NCBI GenBank assembly: GCA_938005675.1
Contig: CALKXH010000138.1
Coordinates: forward strand, 1-33,698
From: an uncultured Anaerolineae bacterium
GTDB taxonomy: Bacteria > Chloroflexota > Anaerolineae > Aggregatilineales > UBA2796
DNA length: 33,698 nt
Reading direction: 5' to 3'
How positions within the stretch are numbered: the stretch's first letter is position 1; each line of letters begins with the position of its first letter. Below are positions 25,153 through 33,362 of the stretch, one piece after another. The notes under the pieces were generated by a model. That model was given only the letters and a program-made list of their open reading frames with translations. It was not told the DNA's origin and did no database searches. A program made the position numbers and the translations under genes.

Positions 25153-26574
25153 CTACTGGCTGGGCAGATCGGGCAGGCGTAGCATGATATCAGCCAGATA
25201 GGAGGCAAGCGCGCGCTTGCCCAGCGAACTCAAATGGACGCCATCGCCCTGCATCACGCCGTTGGGATTGATCGAGCTGTAATAGTTCAGCATGTTTTGA
25301 TGCTCAGGCGAGAGCGGCGCGGTCTTGACGGCTTCGATCTCGTCGCGGCGCATCCCCTTGACCACGTAGGTCGTGCCGAGATCGCGGAAAGCGTTATCCG
25401 CCTCCACGCAAGTGACCTGCGGCATTTGGCTGAGGGCGCCTTCACGGCAAGCGCGCGCCATCGCCTCGTTGAAGAGCTGAACCGCCTGCGGAGTGAAGCC
25501 GCCCGCCATGCCCAACGTGAAGGGCGCCGGCGCGCCGTAGTAGTAGTTCACAAACAGGATGCGCCCGTCGGGATTGTTCTCGATCAGCCTGCGCGCCATA
25601 TCGGCGAGGTTTTCGGCGTGCAGCGGCGCTGCCTCAGTCGGATCGATGCCCGAACTCAGATCGTTGACCCACGGCAGCACGATGGTGTAACGGCAGCGGT
25701 CGCGCAGCAGGTCGCGGTAGGTGGGCAGGTCGTAGTAGGACTTGTGGCGCGGCGAGGTGATGCCAATGCCGGGATAGCTGCGATCTGTGACGGGCTGATC
25801 GACGTTGCGCAGCTTGAGTTGTTGCGCCACATAGAAGCTGAAAGGCGCCATCTTCACATTGATGAAACCGACGCCGATCAGCTCGAAGATCACCTCGCCG
25901 TAGGCGATGGAGTCGCCCACCACGCTCACACAAGCTTGGGCGGGCGGGCGCTCGACCGCCACCTGACCCGTCTCAGGCTGCGGCGTGGGGATCGGGGCGC
26001 TCTCGGCAGCGCTCGCCACAGCGACGCGCGCCAAGTCGCCGCTGAGATTCAGATATCGCGCGAAGACCCAGCCCTCGCCCTGCTTGGCGGGCACGCGCAC
26101 GCGCACCCACTCCGAATCGGCGGTGCGGCGAAAGACGATGACGCGCGCGCCCTTCAGCAGCACAGCCGTGTGCGGAAATTCCGTGCCCGGACCCGTGCGC
26201 AGCATCAGCCCTCGCTCAGCCGTGACGACTGCCTCGATCTCAAGGGGTGGGACGTCGGTGGGGCGGGGCGTGTCGCTCGGCAGCGCCGTCGGCAAGGTCG
26301 CGGGAGTAGGCGTGTTTGTCCCGATGACTGAGCCGAACGGCTGCGTGGGCGTTCGGGTCGGGTTGGCAGCGGGCGTGTTAGTTGGGAGCGCGGTGGGCAA
26401 TAACAGAGTGGCAGTAGGCGCCTGCGCCAAGACTCTAGGCTGCTCAGGATCGCTCGCCATAGCGCGCCAAGCGGCGCCCAGCGCGTAGCTCAGCAGCCCG
26501 ATCACGCACAGCGCCGCTGCGATCAGCCGTTTTTCGCTCGTCATCAAGTCAGTCTCGCGCCTCGTCCTACGCAT
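25153..26574 (-). CDS. Membrane-anchored SGNH/GDSL-type hydrolase with SH3-like domain
   Basis: 473 residues if started at ATG 26574. An N-terminal membrane segment (about residues 17-38) is followed by a Thr/Pro linker (about 50-110). An SH3-like domain at about 112-178 (LMLRTGPGTEFP, GEGWVFARYL) fits cell-wall binding. The C-terminal domain is SGNH-like: VVGDSIAYGE with S near 222 and DGVHLSSLGKRAL with D444 and H447 as acid and base. It probably deacylates a cell-wall or glycan substrate outside the membrane. Start choice is uncertain: GTG 26580, ATG 26574 and ATG 26544 are all possible and none has a strong ribosome binding site. Confidence 0.85.
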   Translation of the reverse strand: MRRTRRETDLMTSEKRLIAAALCVIGLLSYALGAAWRAMASDPEQPRVLAQAPTATLLLPTALPTNTPAANPTRTPTQPFGSVIGTNTPTPATLPTALPSDTPRPTDVPPLEIEAVVTAERGLMLRTGPGTEFPHTAVLLKGARVIVFRRTADSEWVRVRVPAKQGEGWVFARYLNLSGDLARVAVASAAESAPIPTPQPETGQVAVERPPAQACVSVVGDSIAYGEVIFELIGVGFINVKMAPFSFYVAQQLKLRNVDQPVTDRSYPGIGITSPRHKSYYDLPTYRDLLRDRCRYTIVLPWVNDLSSGIDPTEAAPLHAENLADMARRLIENNPDGRILFVNYYYGAPAPFTLGMAGGFTPQAVQLFNEAMARACREGALSQMPQVTCVEADNAFRDLGTTYVVKGMRRDEIEAVKTAPLSPEHQNMLNYYSSINPNGVMQGDGVHLSSLGKRALASYLADIMLRLPDLPSQ

Positions 26575-26611
26575 CGACACAGCGTCGCCCTATTCGGATA
26601 CTCACTGGTCA

Positions 26612-26634
26612 ATTATAGCCGATATAAGCGGCTA
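26612..26634 (-). promoter_or_regulatory. -10 box and overlapping inverted repeat upstream of SGNH gene
   Basis: A perfect minus-strand TATAAT at 26617-26612. TAGCCG and CGGCTA (26616-26621 and 26629-26634) form a perfect inverted repeat with a 7-base centre that overlaps the -10 and sits in the spacer region. No good -35 is present. This suggests an operator controlling the SGNH-protease pair. Confidence 0.5.
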
Positions 26635-26694
26635 CGCCTCATCAAAGCTGCAAGCGCTCAGGCTGATCTAAGCTTTCTCGGCTCCCCGCTCTTG

Positions 26695-26703
26695 TGCTAT
26701 AAT
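26695..26703 (+). promoter_or_regulatory. Extended -10 promoter of the PstS-like gene
   Basis: TGC-TATAAT, a perfect extended -10. The predicted start near 26710 precedes AAGGAG (26729-26734) and GTG 26745. The -35 region is weak. Confidence 0.5.
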
Positions 26704-26744
26704 GCAGCTCTGCAAACAAGACTTTCTCAAGGAGCAACCAAGAC

Positions 26745-28706
26745 GTGCTAACCTACTTTCGGCGCGTAGGGGTCTTTTTGATCGCCTGTCTCGCGCTGAT
26801 AGCTATCTCGCCTGCCCAGAGTCTCTCCCCCGCCCGCGCGCAAGGGGCTGCCGACGCCAATCGGCTGACCTTCGAAGGCTCGGCGCTGGTCGCCGCCGTG
26901 ATCGAGGCAGCCAAAGCCAACTACGCCGCCCGCGCGCCTCAAACTGAGATCGCCCTGACCGTCTCCGGCACTGCCACTGGCATCGATCAGCTCTGCAACA
27001 GCGCGACCGATGTGGCGATGGCATACGGCGCCATCACGGACGCTCAAATCGCCGACTGCGCGGCTAAAGGCGTCGCCTTTGTGGAGTTGCTGCTGGGCTA
27101 CGATGCCGTGGCGCTCGTAGTCAATAACGCCTCCCCAGCGCAATGCCTGAGCGTCGATCAACTCAACACGCTGCTCTCGCCCGCCGCCGCAGAGGTCAAA
27201 AATTGGTCGGCGGTGGATGCCTCGCTGGGCGACGCGCCGATTGAGGCGATCTACATCTTGCCCGATAACGAGCAGCGTCCGCCGCGCTTCCTGCTCGACC
27301 GTCTCCTAGCTGGCGACGGCTTGCGCCCCGATCTGCAAGTCGTAGAGAGCGCCACCGCCATGAGCGATAAGCTCAACGTGGAGCGCAACGCCATCGGCAT
27401 CATGCCTCTGCAAGACCTGATCGTCGAGCGCACGCCCGCCAAAGCCATCCGTCCGCTGCAGATTCGCACCGGCACCGCCTGCATCGAGCCGAACGCCGTC
27501 AACCTGGATGAAGGGCGCTACCCGTTGGCGGAGTCGCTCTTGCTGTATGTGAACGCCGCGCGGCTGGATAAGCAGCCCCTAGCCGATTTTCTGCGCTACT
27601 TGCTCAGCAGCGATGGGCGGCGCAACCTGATCACGCTCAAATACGTGCCGCCGAGCGAGGTCTTGTACGCGCGCGGCATCGGTTACATCGAGACGCGACG
27701 CACCGGGCGCACGTACAGCCGCGTCCAAGCCGTGAACGTGCCCGCCAACACGGCGGGCGTCGTGGCGCTGGATGGCTCGCCCGCCCTCAACGCGCTGGTC
27801 AAGGATTTGAACGCGCCTTTCTCGCCGCGCTTCGCCAGCATCACGCTGCTCAATCAGCCTTTTGGGAATGCCGCCGCCTACCGCAAGCTGTGCGAGAATC
27901 GCGCCGATATCGTCTTCACCACGCGCCCGCCCGATGATGCAGAAGCCAACTTCTGCCAGAGTAACGCCGTTCAAACTCTGCAGATGCCGCTCGGCTACGA
28001 CGCCGACCTGATCGTGGTCAACCTAGAGAACACCTTCGCGCGTTGCCTCTCGTTGGCGAACGTGGAGCGGCTCTTCAGCGCCGATTACAACGCCAAGACG
28101 TGGGCGCAAGTGGCGCAGGGCTTCCCCGATCAGGAGCTGGTGGTCATCGCGCCGCGCAGCGGCAACGTGCAAGCCGATGCGCTCTTGACCGTCGCGGCGC
28201 GCGGGCAGCTGGCGCCGCGCTTCCGCACGGATATCGCCGAGAACGCCCAAAATAACGACCCGACTTTCCGCGCCACAGCCGTGCAGAACACGCTCGGCGG
28301 CGTCACCTTCATGCGCTATAGCGAGTTCATGCGCAGCGGCGCGCGCGTGCAAGCGATCCAAATCGATGGCGGCAACGGCTGCGTGCCGCCGACGCTCGCC
28401 AACATTCAAAATGGCAGCTACCCGTTGGCGCGTCCGCTGTTTGCGACGCTGAACTTGAACAGCCTGAGTCGCCCTGAGGTGCGCGCCTACGCTTGGTATC
28501 TGCTGGGCGATGACGCGCTGACGATCCTGAATCAGAACGGCGTCATCGGCGCCGACCCAAATGCCTTCACGGCGCTGCGCGAGGTGCTGCTGGAGCGCAT
28601 CGAGGCGCTTGAGCGCGCCACGGCGCCCACGCCTCAGCCCACCGCCACAGCGACGGCTGAACCGACCGCCGAGCCAACCGCCGCGGCTACGCCTGATCTT
28701 CAGTGA
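26745..28706 (+). CDS. Secreted protein with two PstS-like substrate-binding domains
   Basis: 653 residues from GTG 26745. A signal peptide covers about residues 1-33. Two PstS/SBP-type domains follow (about 37-315 and 325-615); both contain matching segments: a GYDA/GYDADL..VVN strand, CLS followed by an L/F-rich helix, and a C-terminal YPLA(E/R)(S/P)L turn. The C-terminal tail (about 620-653) is Thr/Pro/Ala-rich without a lipobox or LPXTG. PstS-type domains bind phosphate or similar anions. No ABC permease or ATPase gene is nearby, so it may be a sensor or scavenger rather than transport. It overlaps the convergent GT26 gene by 20 bases. Confidence 0.83.
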   Translation: MLTYFRRVGVFLIACLALIAISPAQSLSPARAQGAADANRLTFEGSALVAAVIEAAKANYAARAPQTEIALTVSGTATGIDQLCNSATDVAMAYGAITDAQIADCAAKGVAFVELLLGYDAVALVVNNASPAQCLSVDQLNTLLSPAAAEVKNWSAVDASLGDAPIEAIYILPDNEQRPPRFLLDRLLAGDGLRPDLQVVESATAMSDKLNVERNAIGIMPLQDLIVERTPAKAIRPLQIRTGTACIEPNAVNLDEGRYPLAESLLLYVNAARLDKQPLADFLRYLLSSDGRRNLITLKYVPPSEVLYARGIGYIETRRTGRTYSRVQAVNVPANTAGVVALDGSPALNALVKDLNAPFSPRFASITLLNQPFGNAAAYRKLCENRADIVFTTRPPDDAEANFCQSNAVQTLQMPLGYDADLIVVNLENTFARCLSLANVERLFSADYNAKTWAQVAQGFPDQELVVIAPRSGNVQADALLTVAARGQLAPRFRTDIAENAQNNDPTFRATAVQNTLGGVTFMRYSEFMRSGARVQAIQIDGGNGCVPPTLANIQNGSYPLARPLFATLNLNSLSRPEVRAYAWYLLGDDALTILNQNGVIGADPNAFTALREVLLERIEALERATAPTPQPTATATAEPTAEPTAAATPDLQ

Positions 28707-29478
28707 ACAGCTCGGCTGGCAGCTCGTAGCGGCGCAGACCGAGCCGCTGCGCGGCTGCCAGCACCACAAAAGGCGGGATCGTCGTCAGGTAGCGCCGCCA
28801 TAAACGACGTGGCTCGCTCAGCAGCCTGAACAGCCACTCCAAGCCGCGCCGCTGCATCCAGAGCGGCGCTTGCTTTTTCGCCCCGCTGTGAAAATCGAAA
28901 GCCGCTCCAACGCCGATCAGGACTTGCGGCAAGTGTGCCGTATGCGCCGCCATCCAGCGCTCTTGTTTAGGCATCCCCAAGCCAACCCAGATGATGTGCG
29001 CGCCGCTGCGGGCGAGTAGCTCAGTGATCTCAGCGTCTTCAGCTGAGCTGAGCGCCCTGAAGGGCGGCGTGAAAGTGCCCGCCACTTGCAACGTCGGGAA
29101 GCGCGCTTGTAGGCGCTCTGCCAAGCGCTCGGCTATGCCTGCGCCGCCGCCGTAGAAAAAATGCCGATAGCCGCGCGCTAAACCGTCCTGACACGCCGCC
29201 AAGAGCAGGTCAGGTCCGTAGACGCGCCTCACGTGCCGATAGCCCGCCGCCCTGCTCAGCCACACGAGGGGCATCCCATCCGGGGTGACCATGCCCGCGC
29301 GGTTGTGAATGGCGCGCAGATCGGGGTCGCGCTGGCAGCTCATCAGGCTGTGAACGTTCGCCACGCAGACGTAGCGAGGCTTGCGGGCTGCGATCCACCC
29401 CGCAAGGACGCTCAGCGCCTGCGGCATATTGATCGCGCTCACCGCCACGCCCAGAATGTTCACGCGCTCGACTCTCAT
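28687..29478 (-). CDS. WecG/TagA/CpsF family glycosyltransferase (GT26)
   Basis: 263 residues from ATG 29478. Family blocks in order: NVHSLMSCQRDPDLRAI, TPDGMPLVWLSR with the catalytic-type Asp, YGPDLLLAACQ, FFYGGG, GTFTPPF and WVGLGMPKQERWM, then IGVGAAFDFHSG. These enzymes transfer an N-acetyl-mannosaminuronic acid, ManNAc or related sugar to a lipid-linked acceptor in surface-glycan or teichoic-acid synthesis. It is a single gene here; partner glycan genes are not adjacent. An alternative TTG start at 29502 would add eight residues, but the family begins near MRVERVNILG. A weak -10-like TATAGT lies upstream on the minus strand (29523-29518). Confidence 0.92.
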   Translation of the reverse strand: MRVERVNILGVAVSAINMPQALSVLAGWIAARKPRYVCVANVHSLMSCQRDPDLRAIHNRAGMVTPDGMPLVWLSRAAGYRHVRRVYGPDLLLAACQDGLARGYRHFFYGGGAGIAERLAERLQARFPTLQVAGTFTPPFRALSSAEDAEITELLARSGAHIIWVGLGMPKQERWMAAHTAHLPQVLIGVGAAFDFHSGAKKQAPLWMQRRGLEWLFRLLSEPRRLWRRYLTTIPPFVVLAAAQRLGLRRYELPAELFTEDQA

Positions 29479-29517
29479 GGCACGCTGATCGCAACTCGGC
29501 AAAATCGTGACCTTTGT

Positions 29518-29523
29518 ACTATA
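29518..29523 (-). promoter_or_regulatory. Possible -10 box of GT26 gene
   Basis: TATAGT on the minus strand, 40 bases upstream of ATG 29478. No convincing -35 box is present at 16-18 bases. Confidence 0.3.
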
Positions 29524-29638
29524 CCCACCTCGCGCAAATATCGTTACAGTTACCGCGATGTTTCTTCACCACACCGGATTGCTCTCTATCCGCTAGTCCT
29601 CATCTAAATCTTTGGACAGAGTGGAGTGGAGAAACAGC

Positions 29639-30055
29639 ATGGCTCATCAGCTCAGCCTTTATGAAGGCGCGCTAAGGGTTCGCATCAATGGTGCAGCGGA
29701 GGCGCAGTCGCTCTATCACGATCTGCAGGGCTTCTTGGAGAACCAGCCTGAACCAGTCACCGTCATCCTCGATCTGACGATGGCGAGCAGTCTGGGGCGA
29801 GCGGTCCAAGCGATGTTGTATCGTGTTTTGCAGCACCGCGCCGTCGAGAATGTGGGCATCTGCTTTACCGATCAAGAGCTGACCGCAGATGTTCGCAGCA
29901 TGGCAACCGCGCTGGCATCAGTGAGGCGGGTGAAAGTAGCCCACACGGAACACGAACTGCTCGCCGCTTACGGGCTTGCCGATCCGCCTACACAGCCGCG
30001 CAAACTGAGCGGGATGCTCTCACGTTTGAAAAACCTGCCTCAGAAACCCGTTTAG
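29639..30055 (+). CDS. STAS-like small cytoplasmic protein
   Basis: 138 residues from ATG 29639, with GTGGAG seven bases upstream. The fold appears alpha/beta: LSLYEGALRVRINGA at the start, then a PVTVILDLTMASSLGRAVQAML block that resembles the STAS domain's Asp-Leu-(T/S)-Ser segment, and a terminal KVAHTEHELLAAYG helix. There is no signal peptide or membrane segment. STAS-like proteins act as anti-anti-sigma factors or signalling modules; the phosphorylatable Ser is a guess. No anti-sigma gene is adjacent, and it appears monocistronic. Assigned from pattern only. Confidence 0.65.
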   Translation: MAHQLSLYEGALRVRINGAAEAQSLYHDLQGFLENQPEPVTVILDLTMASSLGRAVQAMLYRVLQHRAVENVGICFTDQELTADVRSMATALASVRRVKVAHTEHELLAAYGLADPPTQPRKLSGMLSRLKNLPQKPV

Positions 30056-30094
30056 AAGGCAAAAAGCGCGGTCAGCCACCGCGCTTTTGCCTTC
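30055..30094. terminator. Bidirectional intrinsic terminator
   Basis: GAAGGCAAAAAGCGCGG (30055-30071) pairs with CCGCGCTTTTGCCTTC (30079-30094) around a 7-base loop, with one bulged A. The stem starts with the last base of the STAS-like gene's TAG and ends 9 bases before the secF stop. A and T runs on the two sides allow termination of both convergent transcripts. Confidence 0.85.
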
Positions 30095-30102
30095 GATTCA
30101 GC

Positions 30103-31104
30103 TCAGGCAGTGGCAGCACGCCGCTTGGCGGCCCGATTCACGAAGGGAATCTCGCCGTTCTCCCAAGAGACCAGCAACGGCACGGCGATGAAGATCGAGC
30201 TGTACGAGCCGCTGAGCAAACCCACCAACAAAATGCCGACGAATTGCTGGATCGACCCGCTCGTCAGCAGCAGAAGCGCCACCAACACAAAGCCGACGGC
30301 GATCTGCGTCATCAGCGAGCGCTGGATGGTCTCCAGCAGGCTGCGATTGACCACCAGCTCATACGGCTCGCCACGATAACGCACGTCGTTCTCGCGGATG
30401 CGGTCGAAGACCACAATCGTATCCTGCACCGAGTAGCCCACAACCGTCAAGACGGCTGTCAGGAACAAGGCGTCGGCTTCCCAGCCGGCGATCAAGCCCA
30501 TGACCGACATCGTCCCCAGCATGATCAGCACATCGTGTATCATCGCCACCAGCGCCGTCACGCCGTAACGGAAAGAGTGCTTCAGCTTGCGGAAAGCGAG
30601 CGCGATCCAGAACAGCACCAGTGCGCTGGCGACGATGGTGGCGACGATAGCGGCGTTGGTCACCTCGGCGCCCACCACCGGCGAGACCTCGCTGAAGTTC
30701 TCGCGGAAGCGCTGCGCATCGAAGGTCAGGTTCAGGCTATTGCCCAGCGCCGTCAAATTTTGGGCGATTGCCTCGATCTGCTCGGCGCTGTCATCGCCGA
30801 AGTTCGCGCGCACCTGCCAGCGGTAGGTCTCGCCGATGCCGACGCGCTGCGCCGTCACGTCCGTCAAGCCGGCTGCCGTAAACGCCTGCTGGATCGCCGT
30901 CCCCGTGAGCGTGCCGGGCGTCTGCCCCGCCACAGGCTCGAATTCGAGCTGGAAGAGCGCGCCGCCCACAAAGTCGATGCTCAAGCGCACAATCGAGCGC
31001 TCGCGGTAGGTCTGCGTGGAGATGACCATCGCCGCGATGCCGCCCAAGATCACCAGCACGGAGATCAGGTAGTACAAACGGCGACGTTTCACAAAGTCAA
31101 CCAT
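30103..31104 (-). CDS. secF: Protein translocase subunit SecF
   Basis: 333 residues. Family features: one N-terminal membrane segment, a periplasmic domain starting with LSIDFVGGALFQLEF (the SIDFxGG block) and an SPVVGAEV segment before the membrane bundle. A C-terminal set of five membrane segments contains VVGYSVQDTIVVFDRIREN, the most conserved SecF signature. SecF works with SecD and the SecYEG channel, using the proton motive force to complete export. It follows secD by 22 bases, the normal order, and they form one operon. Confidence 0.97.
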   Translation of the reverse strand: MVDFVKRRRLYYLISVLVILGGIAAMVISTQTYRERSIVRLSIDFVGGALFQLEFEPVAGQTPGTLTGTAIQQAFTAAGLTDVTAQRVGIGETYRWQVRANFGDDSAEQIEAIAQNLTALGNSLNLTFDAQRFRENFSEVSPVVGAEVTNAAIVATIVASALVLFWIALAFRKLKHSFRYGVTALVAMIHDVLIMLGTMSVMGLIAGWEADALFLTAVLTVVGYSVQDTIVVFDRIRENDVRYRGEPYELVVNRSLLETIQRSLMTQIAVGFVLVALLLLTSGSIQQFVGILLVGLLSGSYSSIFIAVPLLVSWENGEIPFVNRAAKRRAATA

Positions 31105-31126
31105 GGTTCATTCATCGCTTTCTGAG

Positions 31127-32656
31127 CTACTGCCCGAAGAGTTTGGTGCGCGCCAAGCGTTCGCCGCCAATGGCGAGCAGGACATCCAAAAAGACGCGCG
31201 TGACCACCACCGCCGTGAACAAGTTGATGATCAAGCCGATGATCAGCGTGATGGCGAAGCCGCGCACCGCGCTCGCCCCGAACTGACCGCCGAAGAAGTA
31301 CAGGATCAGCGCGATCAGGATGGTGGAGATGTTCGAGTCGCGGATGGTTGCCCACGCCCGCGAGAAGCCCAGCTCCACTGCTTTGTTGAGCTTGCGCCCG
31401 TTGCGCAGCTCTTCCTTCACGCGCTCGAAGATCAGGATGTTGCCATCGATGGCGGAGCCGATTGAGATCAGGAAGCCCGTTATGGCAGACAGAGTCAGCG
31501 TGACGGGGATGTACTTGTAGAGCGCGAAGTTGATCATCCCGAACAGGATCAGGGCTAACGCCGCCGCCAAACCGCCGATCCGATAGTACACGATCAGGAA
31601 GATGAAGATGGTCAGGATGCCCAGCACGCCGGCGCGCACCGCCTGCGCCACCGACTCCGCGCCGAGCGTCGCGCCGACCTGCTCGCGCGATTCGATGCTC
31701 AGCGAGACGGGCAAAGCGCCGGAGCGCAGCTGCACAGCGAGGGTGATCGCCTCCTCGCGCGTGAAGTTGCCGGTGATCTCGCCGCCATCGTCGAGGCGCG
31801 CTTGGATGATCGGCGCGCTCAGCACTTCGCCATCCAAGACGATTGCCAGCGGTTGCCCGATGTTGGCGCCCGTGTGCGCGGCGAAGGCTTGCGCCTCTGG
31901 GCTGCCCGTGTTCAGCTCAAAGCCGACCACATACTGCGTGCCGCCTTGCCCGCCCAGACGCGCCTGCGCATCACGCAAGCCGGCGCCCGTCATCACGGTG
32001 TTGAAGGGCAAGTTCGTGCAGGGGTTCAGGAACGGATTCGCCTTGCTGCCAGGCGGACTCGCCTCCGGCGTCGGCTCTGGCGGGGCGGGAGTCGCCTCAG
32101 CAGTCGGCTGGGCAGTCGGAGCAGTCTCAGCGGTTGCTTCGGCAGTCGGCTCAGCGGTCGCAGCAACCTCAGCCGTCGCTTCAGGCGTCGGAGCGCTCTC
32201 AGGGGCGGCTTGACGCAGCGCTAACTGGCGGTTCGTCAAAATATAAGAGCCGGCTGGCGGCATAGGCGCCGTACAGCCGCCGATGGCGCTGAAGTCGACG
32301 AACTCCAGCAGGGCGGTTTGGCGGATTAGATCGATGGCGGCGTCCGGGTTCTGGATGCCGGGCAGCTCGACGATGATGCGGTTGCTGCCCGCCGTCTGTA
32401 CAATTGGCTCAGCCACGCCGATGGCGTTGACGCGCCGATCAATGACGCGGCGCACCTCAGCCATTTGCTCGGGCGTGACGTCGGCTTGGTCGGCGCGCAT
32501 CAGGACGCGCACGCCGCCTTGAATGTCCAGACCGGGGCGCACCTCGATGGGACGTCCGAACAAGCCCGGATTGGGCAGGATCATGTACGTGCACAGGATG
32601 GCTATGGCGATCACGACCACTAGCCAGCCAATAGTCTCTCGTCGCATAGGCGTCAA
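31127..32656 (-). CDS. secD: Protein translocase subunit SecD with low-complexity insert
   Basis: 509 residues. Family blocks: RPGLDIQGGVRVLM, VIDRRVNAIGVAEP, NRIIVELPGI, then after the insert VGFELNTGSPEAQAF, ALPVSLSIESREQVGATLG and the C-terminal six-segment bundle with IGSAIDGNILIFERVKEELR. Between the P1-type domain and the rest (about residues 153-210) lies a Thr/Pro/Glu/Ala-rich insert of about 55 residues not typical of SecD. Start: TTG 32656 has AAGGG at good spacing, while ATG 32647 is too far from it, so TTG is preferred but not certain. The gene ahead may end in a terminator, and no clear secD promoter is seen. Confidence 0.95.
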   Translation of the reverse strand: MTPMRRETIGWLVVVIAIAILCTYMILPNPGLFGRPIEVRPGLDIQGGVRVLMRADQADVTPEQMAEVRRVIDRRVNAIGVAEPIVQTAGSNRIIVELPGIQNPDAAIDLIRQTALLEFVDFSAIGGCTAPMPPAGSYILTNRQLALRQAAPESAPTPEATAEVAATAEPTAEATAETAPTAQPTAEATPAPPEPTPEASPPGSKANPFLNPCTNLPFNTVMTGAGLRDAQARLGGQGGTQYVVGFELNTGSPEAQAFAAHTGANIGQPLAIVLDGEVLSAPIIQARLDDGGEITGNFTREEAITLAVQLRSGALPVSLSIESREQVGATLGAESVAQAVRAGVLGILTIFIFLIVYYRIGGLAAALALILFGMINFALYKYIPVTLTLSAITGFLISIGSAIDGNILIFERVKEELRNGRKLNKAVELGFSRAWATIRDSNISTILIALILYFFGGQFGASAVRGFAITLIIGLIINLFTAVVVTRVFLDVLLAIGGERLARTKLFGQ

Positions 32657-32695
32657 AGAATCCCTTCAAGTCGGTTGAAATGTCCGTCGGAATCG

Positions 32696-32727
32696 GAAAA
32701 AGATCGGTCAAGCGCTCGCGGCGCTTG
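32696..32727 (-). terminator. Probable terminator after small exported-protein gene
   Basis: On the minus strand CAAGCGC and GCGCTTG form a 7-bp stem with a 5-base loop (32727-32709), followed 8 bases later by TTTTT. The distance to the T run is long, so it may be inefficient and allow readthrough into secD. Confidence 0.45.
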
Positions 32728-32750
32728 TGAAAGCAGCGGCTGTGTAGCGT

Positions 32751-33140
32751 CTAGAGGTTGCGGGGCGGCGCGCGGCGATAGGGCTGCGGAGTGGGCGCGC
32801 CGTAGCCGCTCAAAGGCGGAGGGGCATTCAGCGTTGCTGAGCGGGCGTGGCAAGCTTCCCAATCGCTGCAGGCGGGTTTTGCCAGCGGCTCGGACGCTGT
32901 CGTGAGCGTCGAGGCGCCGCCTGAGGCGAGCCGCCACTGCGAAAACGCCGCCAACAAGCCCAGCATCAGCAGCGGCTTGGAGGCGGGCGTCATGCTGGAG
33001 GGCGGCACGTCGGCGGGGAGAGGCAGACAGTCGGTCTGAGGCGGCGCGTCGGGGAGGCGCGGCTCTGCCTGAGCCTCGCTGAGGGCGAGGCGCGGCGCAA
33101 AGACGATGGCAGCCGCCAAGACGACGAACAATCTGCGCAT
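32751..33140 (-). CDS. Small secreted or membrane protein of unknown function
   Basis: 129 residues from ATG 33140. The N-terminus is basic and hydrophobic (MRRLFVVLAAAIVF), a signal peptide ending near SEAQA (about residue 26). A Pro-rich stretch with one Cys follows, then a hydrophobic segment at about 57-70 (LLMLGLLAAF) and a Cys/Pro-rich tail. No family is recognised. The promoter at 33178-33206 supports this start and excludes a longer frame reaching 33206. The ribosome binding site is weak. It is placed before secD and may be an accessory export or envelope protein, but that is only from position. Confidence 0.55.
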   Translation of the reverse strand: MRRLFVVLAAAIVFAPRLALSEAQAEPRLPDAPPQTDCLPLPADVPPSSMTPASKPLLMLGLLAAFSQWRLASGGASTLTTASEPLAKPACSDWEACHARSATLNAPPPLSGYGAPTPQPYRRAPPRNL

Positions 33141-33177
33141 AGTGGCTGTGAGCCTAGAACGTCTGAAAGGCGCGCCG

Positions 33178-33206
33178 ATCATAGCGTAAAACTTCGCCGA
33201 AAGCAA
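33178..33206 (-). promoter_or_regulatory. Promoter of small exported-protein gene
   Basis: On the minus strand TTGCTT (33206-33201), 17 bases, TATGAT (33183-33178). The -10 box has one mismatch. Predicted start near 33171, 31 bases before ATG 33140. Confidence 0.45.
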
Positions 33207-33298
33207 GCCGCTGGGCGACCTGAGCAGCTTGATGACTCACCAGCCCGTCAAAAGTCGCTAAAAAATGCTAGGAGCCTGTAAAAATCGCCCCAAACGGT

Positions 33299-33327
33299 TT
33301 GACAGCCCGCGTTTTGCCCTGTAAGAT
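33299..33327 (+). promoter_or_regulatory. Promoter of WXG100-like gene
   Basis: A perfect TTGACA (33299-33304), a 17-base spacer and TAAGAT (33322-33327). Predicted start near 33334, about 29 bases before ATG 33363. The best sigma-70-type -35 box in the window. Confidence 0.65.
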
Positions 33328-33362
33328 CGCGCCAGAAGCCCTGACACAAGGATGCAGCAGCC

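Noticed and set aside
25234..26331. Long plus-strand frame of 365 codons
   Set aside because: It is antisense to the SGNH hydrolase gene; the translation is His/Arg-rich with no domain.
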